A stretch of DNA of 64,000 bases from Undaria pinnatifida (taxonomy: Eukaryota; Sar; Phaeophyceae; Laminariales; Alariaceae): positions 15,703,210 to 15,767,209 of the forward strand of contig JABAKD010000030.1 in assembly GCA_012845835.1 (NCBI GenBank), read 5' to 3'. Numbering within the stretch: the first letter of the stretch is position 1; each line of letters begins with the position of its first letter. The notes below the pieces were generated by a model. That model was not told the DNA's origin and ran no database searches. It saw nothing but the letters and a program-made list of their open reading frames with translations. Shown one piece after another: positions 1 through 11,184 of the stretch. Both the position numbers and the translations under genes were made by a program.

Positions 1-377
1 GTACACGTCGGTCGTAATAGTGTTGATAGCAGCAGTAATAGAGTAGTACCGAACAATATATACAGCAGGTACTGTCTCTTACCCTTCATTGTCGGTATTC
101 CGCCGGTAGGCCTTATATAGCAATATACCGGGGCTTACGCTTACCAGTTGCGACTGTGAATCCCGTTCGTTCCTGTCCCAGTGGTGGTTTCATAGGTGTT
201 AGCAACGTTGTGGTACCAGGCAGGGCTTTGCCCATAAACGACCGCTTTTATTACAACAGCAGTGTTAAATTGTACGACTTCCTTTCCAACTTTGGAAATC
301 GACGACAGCTACGTGGCCTTACTATTTTGAACATTCACTGAACGCAAGGTATTCCCATCCGTTGTTGTCGTTTGCAG

Positions 378-1304
378 AATCCCTGTGAAGCAGCCGCCGA
401 GGGCCGCCAAGTCGGCGAGGACATAAACACGAAGTGCACCGGCGACATCAAGGTCGGTGACCTCCTGAAGAAGGCAGGCGACCACTTGCTCGATATACAT
501 CCCGCATTCCATTCCCACGGTGCCACGAGGGCGTTCGACATCGAGGTACGTTCTACTCTTATCTTGCGTCCTGTGTGTCACGAGTCGAGACATCCATGTC
601 TCTTGCTCAAGACTAGGGGATGGCGTGCGGATATAGTCTATGAAGTGCGGCTCTTTTTCCAAGTACCAAGAGCAAGTACAACAATACCACAACAATTACT
701 AACAGCGTAAGGAGCTCCAATAATTTGGATGGTTACGACGTCTGCTGGAGAGAAGTACGAATACTTTTTTACACATACTTATGTTATAAGGCTTAGTTTG
801 GGTAAACTATTGGTTAACCTGTGCAAGCGGTCAAACGGACTTCGTAAAAGTACCCCACTAATACCTTAACAAATGGCGTCGTCGACAGACCATGGGTTTT
901 TGGGTCGTGGGTTCGATCCCCACATCCACCATAATAAACTTTTTAAGATTTTCCCATGGCGAACTTGAAAAATACTCTCCCCGGCTTACCCAGGAAATGA
1001 AACGGCTTGGATAAATGACAGGTCCGCCCGTATATACGGCCGACCTTCTATCCCGCCGTTTAAGGGGGGGAGAGTGTTATAAGGCTTAGTTTGGGTAAGC
1101 TATTGGTTAACCTGTGCAAGTGGTCAAACGGACTAATACCCCACTAATTCCTTGACACTTATCGACGTTCTCCCGCCCTGCTTCAACGTTTGTGGACAGA
1201 TCCACAAGACCATCGACAAAAAACAAGAGTGCAAGGTGCTGGGTACCTCCGCTGAGGAGGAAGAGTCCAAGCAAGCCTGCATGCTCCTTCGGAAGCAATG
1301 TTGA
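378..1304 (+). CDS. 3' end of unidentified host gene (two exons)
   Basis: Two exons can be read. The first is 378-545, after a pyrimidine-rich acceptor ending TTTGCAG and before the donor GAG|GTACGT. The second is 1200-1304, after an acceptor ending GGACAG, with a TGA stop at 1302-1304. Both junctions are phase 0, so the frame runs through. The joined C-terminal part is about 90 residues, acidic and lysine-rich, with several cysteines (for example KKQEC, KQACMLLRKQC at the end). I do not recognise a family. The start and earlier exons lie outside the window or were not found. The 654 bp intron carries a miniature LTR element at 782-1157. The alternative is that these are chance ORFs, but matching splice phases and a natural composition argue for a real gene. 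Confidence 0.45.
782..1157 (+). mobile_element. TRIM-like miniature LTR element in an intron
   Basis: Two direct repeats, 782-871 and 1075-1157, both begin TGTTATAAGGCTTAGTTTGG and end CCTTRACA, giving TG...CA termini. The flanks are CTTA at 778-781 and CTTA at 1158-1161, a plausible target-site duplication. A primer-binding-site candidate TGGCGTCGTCGACAG starts at 874, two bases after the first repeat. A polypurine tract (AAGGGGGGGAGAG) abuts the second repeat. The whole unit is about 376 bp and has no coding capacity, as expected of terminal-repeat retrotransposons in miniature. The interior also holds a perfect tRNA T-arm (stem GTGGG/CCCAC, 7-base loop TTCGATC, 907-923) followed by ATCCACCA, which matches a pol III B box. 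Confidence 0.75.
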
Positions 1305-1310
1305 CAGCAC

Positions 1311-2109
1311 GTTCTTTATAGAACGTTAAGTTGTGGTTTATTATACCAGCATCGTTTTTTGAGAACTATGCCTAAATGCGTGCTCTTCGTCTTTCAGGAA
1401 TACAAATGTACTTCACATGTTTGCGGTGTGTGCGTTCAAGTTCCTGCTTCCAGCATGTTTTTTTTGGCACTGCGCTCCTTTACATCTTAAGTTGTAGTTT
1501 TCCTGTCTCTATCCTTGACAAGCGCGTGCCTGGTGTTTATGCACTGCGATAATTTATTGTTGATGATCGACTTAGAGAGAGAGCTATTGAAGTGTACAGG
1601 ACCTACATAGGCGCTACCTGAGAGGTGGAAGGATATGCCAAGGAAGTCCTCCGACTTGCCCATCATGGATTGGGCGAATGGATGATAATAACAAACTCAT
1701 AATCATAATCGTCTCTATCCTGTACCGTTGTACTATATATGGACCTCTTGGCATTTTCAAGTCGCCAGTTGCGCCATTTGTGCTTCTTTTCCGCCTTTCT
1801 ACTGAATGTCTATTCCTCCTTCCGCAAGCGTAGCGGGCGGCGCCCAGCCGCCCGCGAGCGAAGCCCTTGTATGAATATACTTACTAACTTCTTTTTGCTG
1901 AGAGTGCTCGGTTGGTGCATCCCTGGCATCTCCGGGGTCGCACGGTCCAACGAACGGTCCCGCTTTTCTTTGGTTTCTTGCTCGGCCTTTATTGTTTTTG
2001 TTTCTGCTCGTTTAGCCAGTGTTTCTTGATCTTTCAGCTTCCTGCAAATTTGGTTTTTATGCCAAAACGATTTTGAACCTCTTCGCGATTTTTTCTTCCT
2101 GCCGCTTAT
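1311..2109. other. No gene recognised
   Basis: AT-rich sequence downstream of the partial gene. The complement of 1810-2142 encodes a 110-residue Lys/Arg/Glu-rich frame with no recognisable domain. Its low complexity and overlap with the tandem repeats that start near 2120 make it more likely a chance frame than a gene. Confidence 0.4.
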
Positions 2110-2121
2110 TTGCCGCCTTTC

Positions 2122-2524
2122 TTCAAATTCGGTTCTTGCCAATACTACTTTGAGCCTTTTCGCTATTTTTTTCTCATACGTTTTCGTTTACAAGTTGAAC
2201 CTTTTTCGAACTCGACCTCTAATTTGCCACCTGTCGGTGCGGATAGAGTCAGATATTACCCTAATTTGCCCCCTGTCGGTGCGGATAGAGTCAGATATTT
2301 TTTAGTTTGAAGTAGCGGGCAAGGTTTTTTTGTTGTAGCCAGCGTCTGTGCTGATAGAGTCAGTTATTTTTTAGTTTGAAGTAGCGGGCAAGATTTTTTT
2401 GTTGTAGCCAGTGCCTCGCGCGCACATTGTAATTTGGTTCTTGCCAATGCTACTTTGAGCCTTTTCGCTATTTTTTTCTTTTACATTTTCGTTTACAAGT
2501 TGAACCTTCTCCGAATTCGACCCT
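2122..2524. repeat. Nested tandem repeats
   Basis: A block of about 100 bp (TTGCCAATACTACTTTGAGC ... GTTGAACCTTTTTCGAA) at 2122-2220 recurs at 2427-2524. Between them lie two short units containing CTGTCGGTGCGGATAGAGTC (about 2220-2305). Two further units of about 70 bp carry TTTAGTTTGAAGTAGCGGGC (about 2300-2413). The arrangement looks like a locally expanded minisatellite. Confidence 0.7.
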
Positions 2525-4130
2525 ATATATTCTTCATGAGCTTACGTGTGTACGCACTGGCATGTATTACACGGTATGCTCGTAATGGCGCTCCATGTAT
2601 GTGACGCTGTATTAACGGAGTTAAGACCAACCTGATCCAGGAATTTTCTTTCGTTTCGTAGATGGGATAAAATACGAAGGATGGTGGTCGGGCGGGAGGC
2701 AACCGCAAACCCCGACCAGAACGCTAACCCTCTATCCCTACCCCGAACCCTATGGGGTGGCCGGTGCTCGGATGCTTGGGGTCGTGAAATGCGGCCGTCC
2801 TGAATGCTGTGTTTTGGCCGTCGTGGATGCTGCTGTGCTTCGAAAAGACTCACCACCGATAGGATGTCGTCGTCTAAAACCCGTTAACATGAAATTCTCC
2901 ACGTCCCACGTCTCCTCACGCATGTACACCAGCACAGCAACAACTTCACCAGCGTGCACATCAGCAGCGTTCAGTATTAACTCACAGGTACAATACTGCA
3001 GCAGTATGTACAATACTGCAGCAGTATGCTACAGCATTTGAGAAATTGGCAGATAAGAGTTTTAGGCTCGAGCTTTACTAACAGACGAAAATGAGAACAT
3101 GGCCTCTTTTTCGTACTGAAAATAGGACACACCCGGCCTTACAACGTGTTTCAGTCTGGTCAGATAAGATATTCTTAACTGGTGTCGCAGACTACATATT
3201 ACTGCTGTGTGTACTTCTGTTCTAGCCATGCTTACCGCCTTGCCCAGTGCCTCGACAACATGGTTGATAGTGGAAAATACTGCTTCTGCAAGTTCTTTGC
3301 AGCCTCTGGGGTAGTTCCATGTTTCCACCATCCTCGTCAACATTGAACATATAACTGAACTGAAGATCTTGTTGGGCATTGCACATTCAAGACGATTCCA
3401 AGTATGTCTGGTACACAATTGCAGACACTCTGAACTCTGACGCCAAACAAGCAAACCCTCAATCGCGACGGCCGCCAAGGGGCGATTAACGTCGACGAGG
3501 GGCTATTAATAAGACTCTTCAACAGCCGAGAACTCGACTGGAGCGCCCCATAAAACAAAAACTTACAGGTATGCACCCCCCCTGGACCCTCTCCTTCGGC
3601 ATATTCTCCCACCTCTCAGCCAACCTCAGCTCTCAACTTCCGACGGAAAAATGGTTTTTTGGGATCGATCCGTGTGCGAACGGATCTTGGGTATTAGACT
3701 ATGGTCAGATGGTCAAGCCGACAGGCTTCAGTTTGCGGACGTGCGTTCGAGCCTCGCAGTCAGGCATTGGTGGAAAACAAAAATAACGTTGGTGATATCA
3801 TATGACCACAATATATCCCAGGGGACAAGCAGAGAGCGCAACATAGAACATCAGCAGCGAACTACAAAAGCGATGCAGCTGCCAGCGAAGTTCGGGCTCA
3901 TTTAGCGTCGCAAAACTATGATAACCTTGATAATTCATACCTCATACCACATGTCGGAAACGCGTGTTTTCTCCGCTCTTCAAGGACATCAGACATCATA
4001 TATGCACTCGTATACCTGGTGGTCACTGCTGTAGTCTGCTGAGCGACAAAAGTGACTTGCACTGACTGGTACACGGCTGTTGGTGTATGGATTCTGGAAT
4101 GCGTCAAGTAACAAGAACACGACCGAGCTA
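2525..4130. other. Unassigned; one coding-like minus-strand ORF
   Basis: No recognised gene. The complement of 3062-3478 encodes 138 residues of natural-looking composition (many Cys, a run CMLTRMVETWN-like in character) starting at an ATG. I recognise no domain and see no supporting splice sites or neighbours, so it is recorded only as a possible exon or old pseudogene. Confidence 0.25.
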
Positions 4131-4162
4131 CCCCCCCCGCCCCCCCCCCCCCCCCCACCCCC
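4131..4162. repeat. Poly-C tract
   Basis: An almost uninterrupted run of C with single G or A interruptions. It generates proline-rich or glycine-rich apparent frames on both strands, which should be ignored. Confidence 0.9.
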
Positions 4163-6109
4163 CGGAGGGCCGAAGAAATGCTTTTCCTTCTTCCTGCTCA
4201 CACATTGTCCAAGGGATTTTCCTCTCTCAATTTTGGTCTCAATGCCAAGGCTTGCGTGCGTGGGTGTACTACACGTGGACGTTGTACATACACCATTAGA
4301 TAGGTTGAGATGCATAGGAGTACTGGTAACAATCTACCTGTTATGATGATGGTTGGCGACGTCTGCGTAAGCATGATGCTTGGGGACAACTCCCCCCAAG
4401 TTGCCTCAAAACCAAGAACAAAGACCTTGCTTCTCGAGCGCTCTTGCTTCTTGCTTGCTTCTCAAAGCTTGTGCGACAAGTCTACGACAACCTTGGGTGA
4501 TCGTCTGAGTGCGACTCGTCTCACTCGTCTGACCCCCCCTTCTGCTGTGAGACCTTACGGCGTGCTATGGAGGATGTTGGCACCCTTACTCTTTCTTCTG
4601 TTGTGAGACCTTCCGGAGTGCTACCGGGCCCCCGACAGCCCTATCCTCAGCCTTTCGCAGCTTTTTCGCCACCGCCGCCATTACTGCCTCGTTTTTCAAA
4701 GCTGTCGTTGAATCTCACACAGTCTTGGGACTTGTTTTGCTCACAGCCAGCGACGCGGCATACCTCCTTTCTACATTGTGGGACATGGAGTGCTTCCACA
4801 CCCACTCTGTACTTGCAGGGTTGCAAAATAAGCACGACAGGGGTACGTCGGTGCAGCATGGTGTAGATGACGTACGTCATGCTCTTCGACGCCGCTTTCA
4901 GGCCTAAAGCAATGACACTTTCTTGCGAGTCCCACTCGGGCGCGAGAGGACAGGTGTAATGCTTCTGAGGTGCAGCTTTTCCGGTACGGATTGGGTTTTA
5001 CAACCCACGTCTTGGCCTTTCCCTCCTCCTTTCCTGAACCAGCGCCGAAATTGTGTCGGCAGCAGCAAATAAATGAACTCCGAGCCATCCGTTTGCTTTC
5101 GGCAGACGCCTCCTAGCCAAGCCGTCCTTTCGAAGGGGGTCGGTACGAGGGCTCCCCTCCCCGCGGAGACTGTGCTTATGGTGACCACTCTGTATCTCTT
5201 CTTGTCTCTTCTGCGGTACGCAGGGCGTCGCAGTCCACGATCACGTCGACCTCAGGGGCGCTACGTGGATTGCAGTAACCCCTGCCCCCGTGATTATATA
5301 GGATTTAGAATAGGGTTGCGAAATTGTGTGGTACCTGGTAGGGTTGTTTCATATAGGAAATTGGGTGGCGTTGGGGGGGATGGGGGCCTTGTACCCCCCC
5401 CCCCCGAGCCGTCCAAAAAAAGTTTTGGGGGTGTGGTGTCGGGAAATATATTTTCTGTGCGCGCCTAGGGACATTTGGTAAAAAATAATTCTCACACAAC
5501 GTGTGGAATACCCCAAACCCCGGAATAGCCAGCTCACCGTAGCTCACCGGCGAGCTGTATGAGCTTCGTACATGAGCAAGACATGTTTCCCGGCTTGAGC
5601 TCTGCCTGGTAGGACGTGGACGTAGCTCATCTGCACATGTTTTTGAAGCTTGAGCTATAAAATATAAAGGATGAACTATGATATAAGGAGCTGCATGGGC
5701 TACATATATTCTCTGGCTTGAGCTATACCAGTAGGAGATAGCTGATACTTCGAAGTATGCACATATATCGGCACTGAAGGAATGGGCTTCATAAACGACA
5801 GATGAGCAGCAGCAGCAGTACCTCAGTGTGTGTGCACATGTATCTGCACACGTTTTGAAGGCATGAGCAAACGAAGCTCAATTACTTGTACTCGTGGTGT
5901 ATTTTCATTTAGTACCTTATATACCTATTCATACCAGGTATTAAATAGCATACCTGGTAGGCTTTTACCAACGATCGGCCGCTATAAAAACACCGCCACC
6001 GGAGGGACTATCAGCTACTTCGAAGTACTGCTGTACTAATTAGACTAATAATATGAAAACGTTGAACAGCAGCTGAAACTGGTACAACTGAAGAAGAAAA
6101 AAACACGTA
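4163..6109. other. No gene recognised
   Basis: Mixed sequence with short C runs (5395-5406) and repeated motifs such as GAGCTGTATGAGCTTCGTA and CTTGAGCTATA near 5530-5720. I looked here on the minus strand for the missing second and third exons of the EamA-like fragment at 6116-7201 and found none. Confidence 0.5.
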
Positions 6110-6115
6110 TCATAC

Positions 6116-7201
6116 CTCAGCACCAGCCTTGAAAACTTCCGGCTTGATCTTCCTGAGGAACGGCAGGAAGGGAACCAAAGCCACCGAGAACCTCAAAGCA
6201 GCCGCCAGGCTCATGGGCACAGTCTCCTCCAGCAGCTTCACGCACCCGAAGTTCGTCCCGTACAACATGGCCGCACCGGCTAGCATCCCCCTGGAAGCCC
6301 ACACGTCGACCCCACTATCAGCCGCCATCTCCTCCGGCGTCAGCGTGGCCCCCTTGATGCCCACTGCGGCTTCTCCCTCCCCGACCGAGCGGGTTTTCGC
6401 AGCCTCGCGGAGCTCGGCTGGGGGGGTCGTCATGTCCAACAGTCGTTGTCGCTCTGCCCCAGTCGCGGTCGTTGTTTCGTCGGCAACGTGGCCAGCTTGT
6501 GCTCTTGTATTTGTTGATTGCTCTGATACAGAAGAAGAAAATTCAGGACTGGACCGGGGTTGCCTGCTGCTGCGGTTGCTTGTGCGTCCATCGCATTCTG
6601 CAGGGGTTCTCGTCAATGTTGGTACGTCCTCTTGCAAGCTGTTCAGGCGAGGGGAGGGATCGGAGTCTTGAAGGCTGACGTTGCTGTTGGAACTGCTGCT
6701 GCGGCCAGCATCCTCAGAGCTATAGCCCGATGATGGCGGGAATCTTGCCCCGCTTGCTCGCCTCGCAGCTACCTCCGCCTCGAACTGTTGGCTCGTTGTC
6801 CACTGCGGAGACCTGTCGATAGTGGCAGAGCTGCTAGTTCTGCTAGACGTCCCCTTCGTCGACGAGAGACGGGTCTTTCGTCGAGATTTCTGCTGCTGGC
6901 GCCGGGTGGAGTCGGAGGATCCGGGGGTAGTACCCGCGGACATCGACAATAATCGGTCGAAATTTGATTTTCGGCCGTCACCGCCGATGCTGCTCCTGCT
7001 GTTGCTGCTGCTGTCGCCTTTTTCGGAGGAGGGTCGCCTTGCGTGGAGCCTTGCGCATGGTGGGTGGTGCGACGACGTGCGCGATCGTGTGTTCGATGGT
7101 CTCGGGGGACCTACGTGGGGGACGGATGTGAAGCATAGAACCCCCGTTGCTGCGCACGCGATGCACGCGCCTGGTGTCGAGGAGTGGACGAGCGGCGACA
7201 T
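6116..7201 (-). pseudogene. Orphan first exon of an EamA/DMT transporter
   Basis: An ATG at 7201 opens a 362-codon exon ending GCTGAG|GTATGA at 6116, a phase-0 donor. Residues about 1-290 are Ser/Arg/Thr-rich and low complexity. The last 60 are the start of an EamA (drug/metabolite transporter) domain, with two hydrophobic helices around GMLAGAAMLYGTNFGCVKL and LRFSVALVPFLPFL. The exon matches exon 1 of the complete gene at 58711-61381 in sequence and in exact donor position. EamA proteins are ten-helix membrane transporters, so this piece alone cannot work. No second or third exon exists between here and the left edge of the window, whereas the intact paralog has introns of only 560 and 401 nt. 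It is probably a truncated duplicate; a very long intron reaching out of the window is the alternative. The N-terminus has a hydrophobic stretch followed by CFTSVP, loosely like a stramenopile plastid leader. Confidence 0.7.
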
Positions 7202-8790
7202 ACACGGAGCATTGCAAGCAGTATTGAGTCGTCGTCAGGAACATACAGTGGGGCCCATAAAGTGCCGATTGGATAGTACCTACTTCTGGTATAGTGCCGG
7301 TCAAATCGCTTGGGATCACTGGAACATGCTGGATTAGTATCAAACCTGCCATGAATAACCTAGTGCCGGTGTCCCGTATACTGCCGGTACTTTTGTCTGG
7401 CACATAGCGGCACCATGGGGAGACCCCACAAAAGGCTTATATAAGGGACCAGATGGTGTGTTCACGTGTTCAACGAATCGTTGGAGTGGTGTGTTGGGGC
7501 AAAAAAAACGTGAAAGTACAACAACGCGAGGAACAATCATTGTCGTATATACGCCGTCGAGGCGACATTAGACTAGGCCAGCCCCGGCAGCAAACATCAC
7601 TCGATGCTACACGGTGGGTTACATAAGTAGGAGATCAGCGTGCATCGATGTGGGCTGGGGCGTGTGCACGAGCACTATGGGGATGTGATGCGCGCGCGTT
7701 CACTAGCCAAACATATATCGCATCAACTGCATCACCAAACAGAGCAGCACCCACGACCAGTGGAACAGCGCCAGCCAACTCACCGAACAAGACTGGTGTT
7801 GCGCCCGTGCTCCTCATTGCCTCAGTTGCCGCGGAACGGTCGTCCCTAGACTTCGAGGGCCGGCTACTGCTGTGATACGCTACTTCTGCTGGGATGAGGG
7901 GGCTTGTCTATTTTCTACCATGTATCACACATGTGTGGTGGATGACGAGGTCCTTGTGTCCCGCCGGCCAAGCGAAGAGCCTGGACGGAAGAATCGTCAG
8001 ACCCCTCTAAAGATGTGAAAAAGTTAATATTGTTTACGTGGTATGGAGGCTTTTTCCATTTGGGAAACAACGTACCCGCCCAACAGATGATAACGCAATC
8101 TTGTGAGTTGCGGTTGAATATTGAAGTTGCTGTTGTCCGACTGACCAGTCTAGATGTCTATTAATAGACAGCTGGCCGCTAGGACAGCTGCGACACTTAT
8201 ATATTTATTCGATATGTTTCGCTTTTATTTACAGCTTTTTGCAAGTCGTGATGGTTATTGCTCCCCTGCGCAGCGGAAGGCGAACTTGCACCTTCTGCTT
8301 GCACCACCTTGCATGCGGACGCAGCAGATTCTCTCGTCGGCTCTTGAATCGTCATCATGCTTTCGGAGCATCCATGATGATACCGGTACGACTACAACAA
8401 CACACACAGCAGCATTTTATATCAGTGCGGAGAATGATTATTATGGAAATTCGTCCTGTTGACCCCGACCACACCCAGGGGAGTCACCGACCTATACGTA
8501 TCATGATCAAACCTATAAAAACACGCGCGAACGACCTTCAGTAAGTTTTGTGCAACTACTACTGTGTGTGTGTTCTTCACATTAAACCGTTCTTCTACTC
8601 GTCGACATCCAGCACACCCAGTGTCCGTACTGATTCTTCACCCTACCTAGAAAGATCAGCTCTGTGGTCACAAGCTACGACACAGAGATAATGCATCGTA
8701 ATGCATTCGACAACGCAATGTCATGCCCTAGTACTGGGTACGACAGGCACAACATACATACGTCAGCAACAGAAATACATTGGAAGAGAG
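7202..8790. other. No gene recognised
   Basis: Sequence upstream of the orphan EamA exon. A minus-strand frame at 7635-7817 has a hydrophobic stretch (VLFGELAGAVPLVVGAALFG) but no start context or partner exon. CTATAAAA occurs near 8513. Nothing here is strong enough to call. Confidence 0.4.
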
Positions 8791-9250
8791 AATACGAAAT
8801 AAACAAAAACAAAAACAAGAACAAAATAATAATAAGAAAACATATAAAAACAAAGATAAAATAAAACAAAAATGAAACAAACAAAATGAAGGGGAAATCG
8901 AAGAAACAACCCAACCGGAAAGGAGAGCCAAAGCTCGGAAAAGAAACACGATAAAAATAAAATAAAATAAAGTAAAGTAAAACCAAAATAAGATAATCCG
9001 AACACGAGCCAAAGACCTTGACACGCAAGGAGGGAACAAAGGGGAAAAAAATACCCCAGAAAAAGAAGAAAAGTGCTACGTACCTACTAGTCGGCCTGGT
9101 ACCTTGCTACCCTGTCTGCCATCTCCTTCCTGCCTTCGTCCACCGCGGTCTCCCTTCTATTCCTCCTGTTGCCCCCCCTGCCCCCACTCCCTTGGACGGC
9201 TTTCCTTCTACTCCTCCTGTTTCCCCCCCTCCCCCCTTTGTGTTCTTCTC
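8791..9250 (-). mobile_element. Severely 5'-truncated LINE 3' end (second copy)
   Basis: Two blocks match the adjacent LINE fragment. The block 9081-9250 (CTAGTCGGCCTGGTACCTTG and following) matches 9641-9800. The block 8922-9075 (GAGCCAAAGCTCGG ... AAAAAAATACCCC) matches 9328-9440. In minus orientation this is coding tail, then 3' UTR, then the T-rich stretch at 8791-8920. It is a second insertion that kept only the last few hundred bases. Confidence 0.55.
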
Positions 9251-9304
9251 ATTAAACCAAAATACCTTGTAAAAGAGAGAAACAACAAAAGAAACCAAGA
9301 CAAA

Positions 9305-10385
9305 ACAAATAAATAAATAAATAAATTAAAAGGGGAGCCAAAGCTCGGGAGATAGAAACATACCCCGAGCATGAGCCAAAATGGACATGCAAGGGGGAAA
9401 GAAAGGGAAAAAAATACCCCGGAAAAAAGGAAACAAGTAAAAGAAGGAAGACTGGGAGGGCCAAATAAAACAGGCTCGTCACCTACCCACCATGCAAGAC
9501 TCCCTTCATAAGGATAAGAAGGGGAGAGAAAAAAAGAAAGAAAATAAATAAATTCACGGAAAAATCAAAGTACCAAGACATTACATTCCGAGCAGCCGCA
9601 GCAGTTGGCGGTACGAGTGGCATAGATAGAAAGGTTCCACCTACTAGTCGGCCTGGTACCTTGCTACCCTGTCTGCGGTCTCCTTCCTACTTTCATCTAC
9701 CGCGGTTTCCCTTCTACTCCTCCTGTCCCCCCCCCTGCCCCCATACCCTTGTGCGGTGTTCCTTCTACCCCTCCTGCTGCCCCCCCACCCCCCGTTCCCT
9801 TCGACACCAACCACGGCGGATGCGCGGCGCTGTCTACTCAGCTTTGCCTCATCCTCGTGCCACCTGCCCATGAACCGTGCAGCTGCTTCGAGGACCCCCC
9901 GGTACCACTTGCCCGCCTTTTTTGCTGCAGTGGGCCACAGCGCGGTCCCAACTCCAAAAACTAAGGGGGAGTGTTCCGTTGATCCCTCGTTGGCTTTGAA
10001 CACCCTAAGGTCCTCAGCTATGGCTCTAGGCCAAGTCTTGAGTTGTCCGCCTGGTTTCGGGTTCTCCCCACCAGCGATCGTCCCGAACATCAACCGACGG
10101 GGCAATCGCCCCTTGTGTTGTCGCACCAGGGCCCCGGCAAAGAAGAGCCGCCGTTTACGGATGGTCGTTTCGATGCTCTCGCATCGTGTCATCCTGAGGG
10201 CCTTCGCGTACGAGAGGGTGGTGTGGTCGGTGCGTAATCGGCGCTGGAAGCCAATGACTCGCAAAAGGACTTCGTGGTGGGCTGATCGGAGCTTGGCGAA
10301 GTGGTCCGCATTGAGGGTCCACGTCACACACCCGTACAGCAGGGTCTCAATGACCTCGGCCTTCAGCATGCGGACTACTACTGTA
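9305..10385 (-). mobile_element. 5'-truncated LINE fragment (C-terminal RT region)
   Basis: Coding runs from about 10385 to 9644 on the minus strand. It begins inside the region following the reverse transcriptase domain, with LKAEVIETLLYGCVTW, which recurs nearly unchanged in the longer LINE at 20.8-24.4 kb (LKAEVIETLLYGGMTW). It continues through KKAGKWYRGVLEAAARFMGR to a Gly/Arg-rich low-complexity tail. The catalytic YADD box and endonuclease are missing. Truncation at the 5' end is typical of target-primed reverse transcription. The 3' UTR continues to about 9328. An (AAAT)n microsatellite lies at 9306-9328. The upstream edge meets an inverted repeat at 10404. Confidence 0.75.
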
Positions 10386-10403
10386 TATTAGTGAAACATA
10401 GAT

Positions 10404-10576
10404 GTACCACACAGCTTGGAAAGTTGAGTTTCAACCGTTCAATCGGTTGTACTTACAGCTGATTTTTCAAAAATTTATTTATGATGCGAATGGTGTTCGT
10501 GAGTTGGAATTTGTCAGCTGTGAGTACAACCGATTGAACGGTTGAAACTCAACTTCGCAAGCTGTGTGTGTGGTAC
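10404..10576. repeat. Long inverted repeat (hairpin / MITE-like)
   Basis: The left arm 10404-10462 (GTACCACACAGCTTGGAAAG ... ACAGCTGA) is the imperfect reverse complement of 10514-10576 (TCAGCTGTGAGTACAACC ... GTGTGTGGTAC). Arms are about 60 bp with a loop of about 50 bp. No ORF is present. The motif GCAAGCTGTGTGTG also occurs in the modular repeat family found at 11.2, 13.1, 28.2, 32.5 and 42.0 kb, so the two repeats may be related. Confidence 0.75.
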
Positions 10577-10746
10577 ATTTAATTTAGGTCTGTGTTTCAT
10601 TTTTATGATAAATTGTACCTGGCATGGTGTTTGTAAATCAAACCTGGTTGTTAATACACAGCTTCACATTTTTTACGGAAGGTGGTTCGCGCGTGCTCTA
10701 TATCTTGTCCTCATGGAGGATATAAATTTAAACTTACATATAATGC

Positions 10747-11034
10747 TCTAGACCTACGGTAGGGGGGGTACCCCCGTTTTCACTGGTGTGTTTGAGTTAC
10801 TCGCACGACGAGTGGCTCTGTACCTAACGGATGAAAATGGTTTAGGCAGTTGTTTTGGAGGAGTTTAGATTACCTTTGCATTGCGGATCGATTTCGTCAA
10901 TATATAACATACATGAAGAAAACGTAAAATCGCAAAATAACAAAGAAAGGGGTTACTCGCGCGAGTGACCCCTAGCCACTGAAATTCAAGGCCCAAAAAG
11001 GGACCCCCCTACCACCGTAGTCTGGGTCTAGACT
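10747..11034. mobile_element. MITE, family 2, copy A
   Basis: The termini are inverted: TCTAGACC then CTACGGTAGGGGGG on the left (10747-10767), and CCCCCCTACCACCGTAG then TCTGGGTCTAGA on the right. The interior is non-coding and contains a second inverted motif (ACTCGCACGACGAGTGGC; ACTCGCGCGAGTGACC). A second, opposite-oriented copy lies at 61421-61665 upstream of the EamA gene. The small size, terminal inverted repeats and absence of coding sequence fit a non-autonomous DNA transposon. Confidence 0.65.
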
Positions 11035-11184
11035 AATTTTTGTCCTCACCAAGAAGAATATAAATTCAAGTTTTTTACATATATATATATTACAAAAATA
11101 ATGCTCTAGACCTGCATTTTGTCCTCATTCATGAAGAATATAAATAAATATAAATTTACCTGTAATATAAAAATAAAAATACAC

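Noticed and set aside
907-931. tRNA gene suggested by a perfect T-arm
   Set aside because: No matching 5' acceptor strand, D-arm or anticodon arm could be fitted upstream; it is interpreted as a tRNA-like part of the TRIM element.
1810-2142. Lys/Arg-rich 110-residue minus-strand protein
   Set aside because: Low complexity, overlaps tandem repeats, no domain or splice support.
2697-2760. Telomere-like CTAACCC/CCGAACCC strings
   Set aside because: Only a few irregular, non-tandem matches; not a telomeric array.
6116-7201. A complete second EamA gene
   Set aside because: Only exon 1 is present; the remaining transporter helices are not found in the window.
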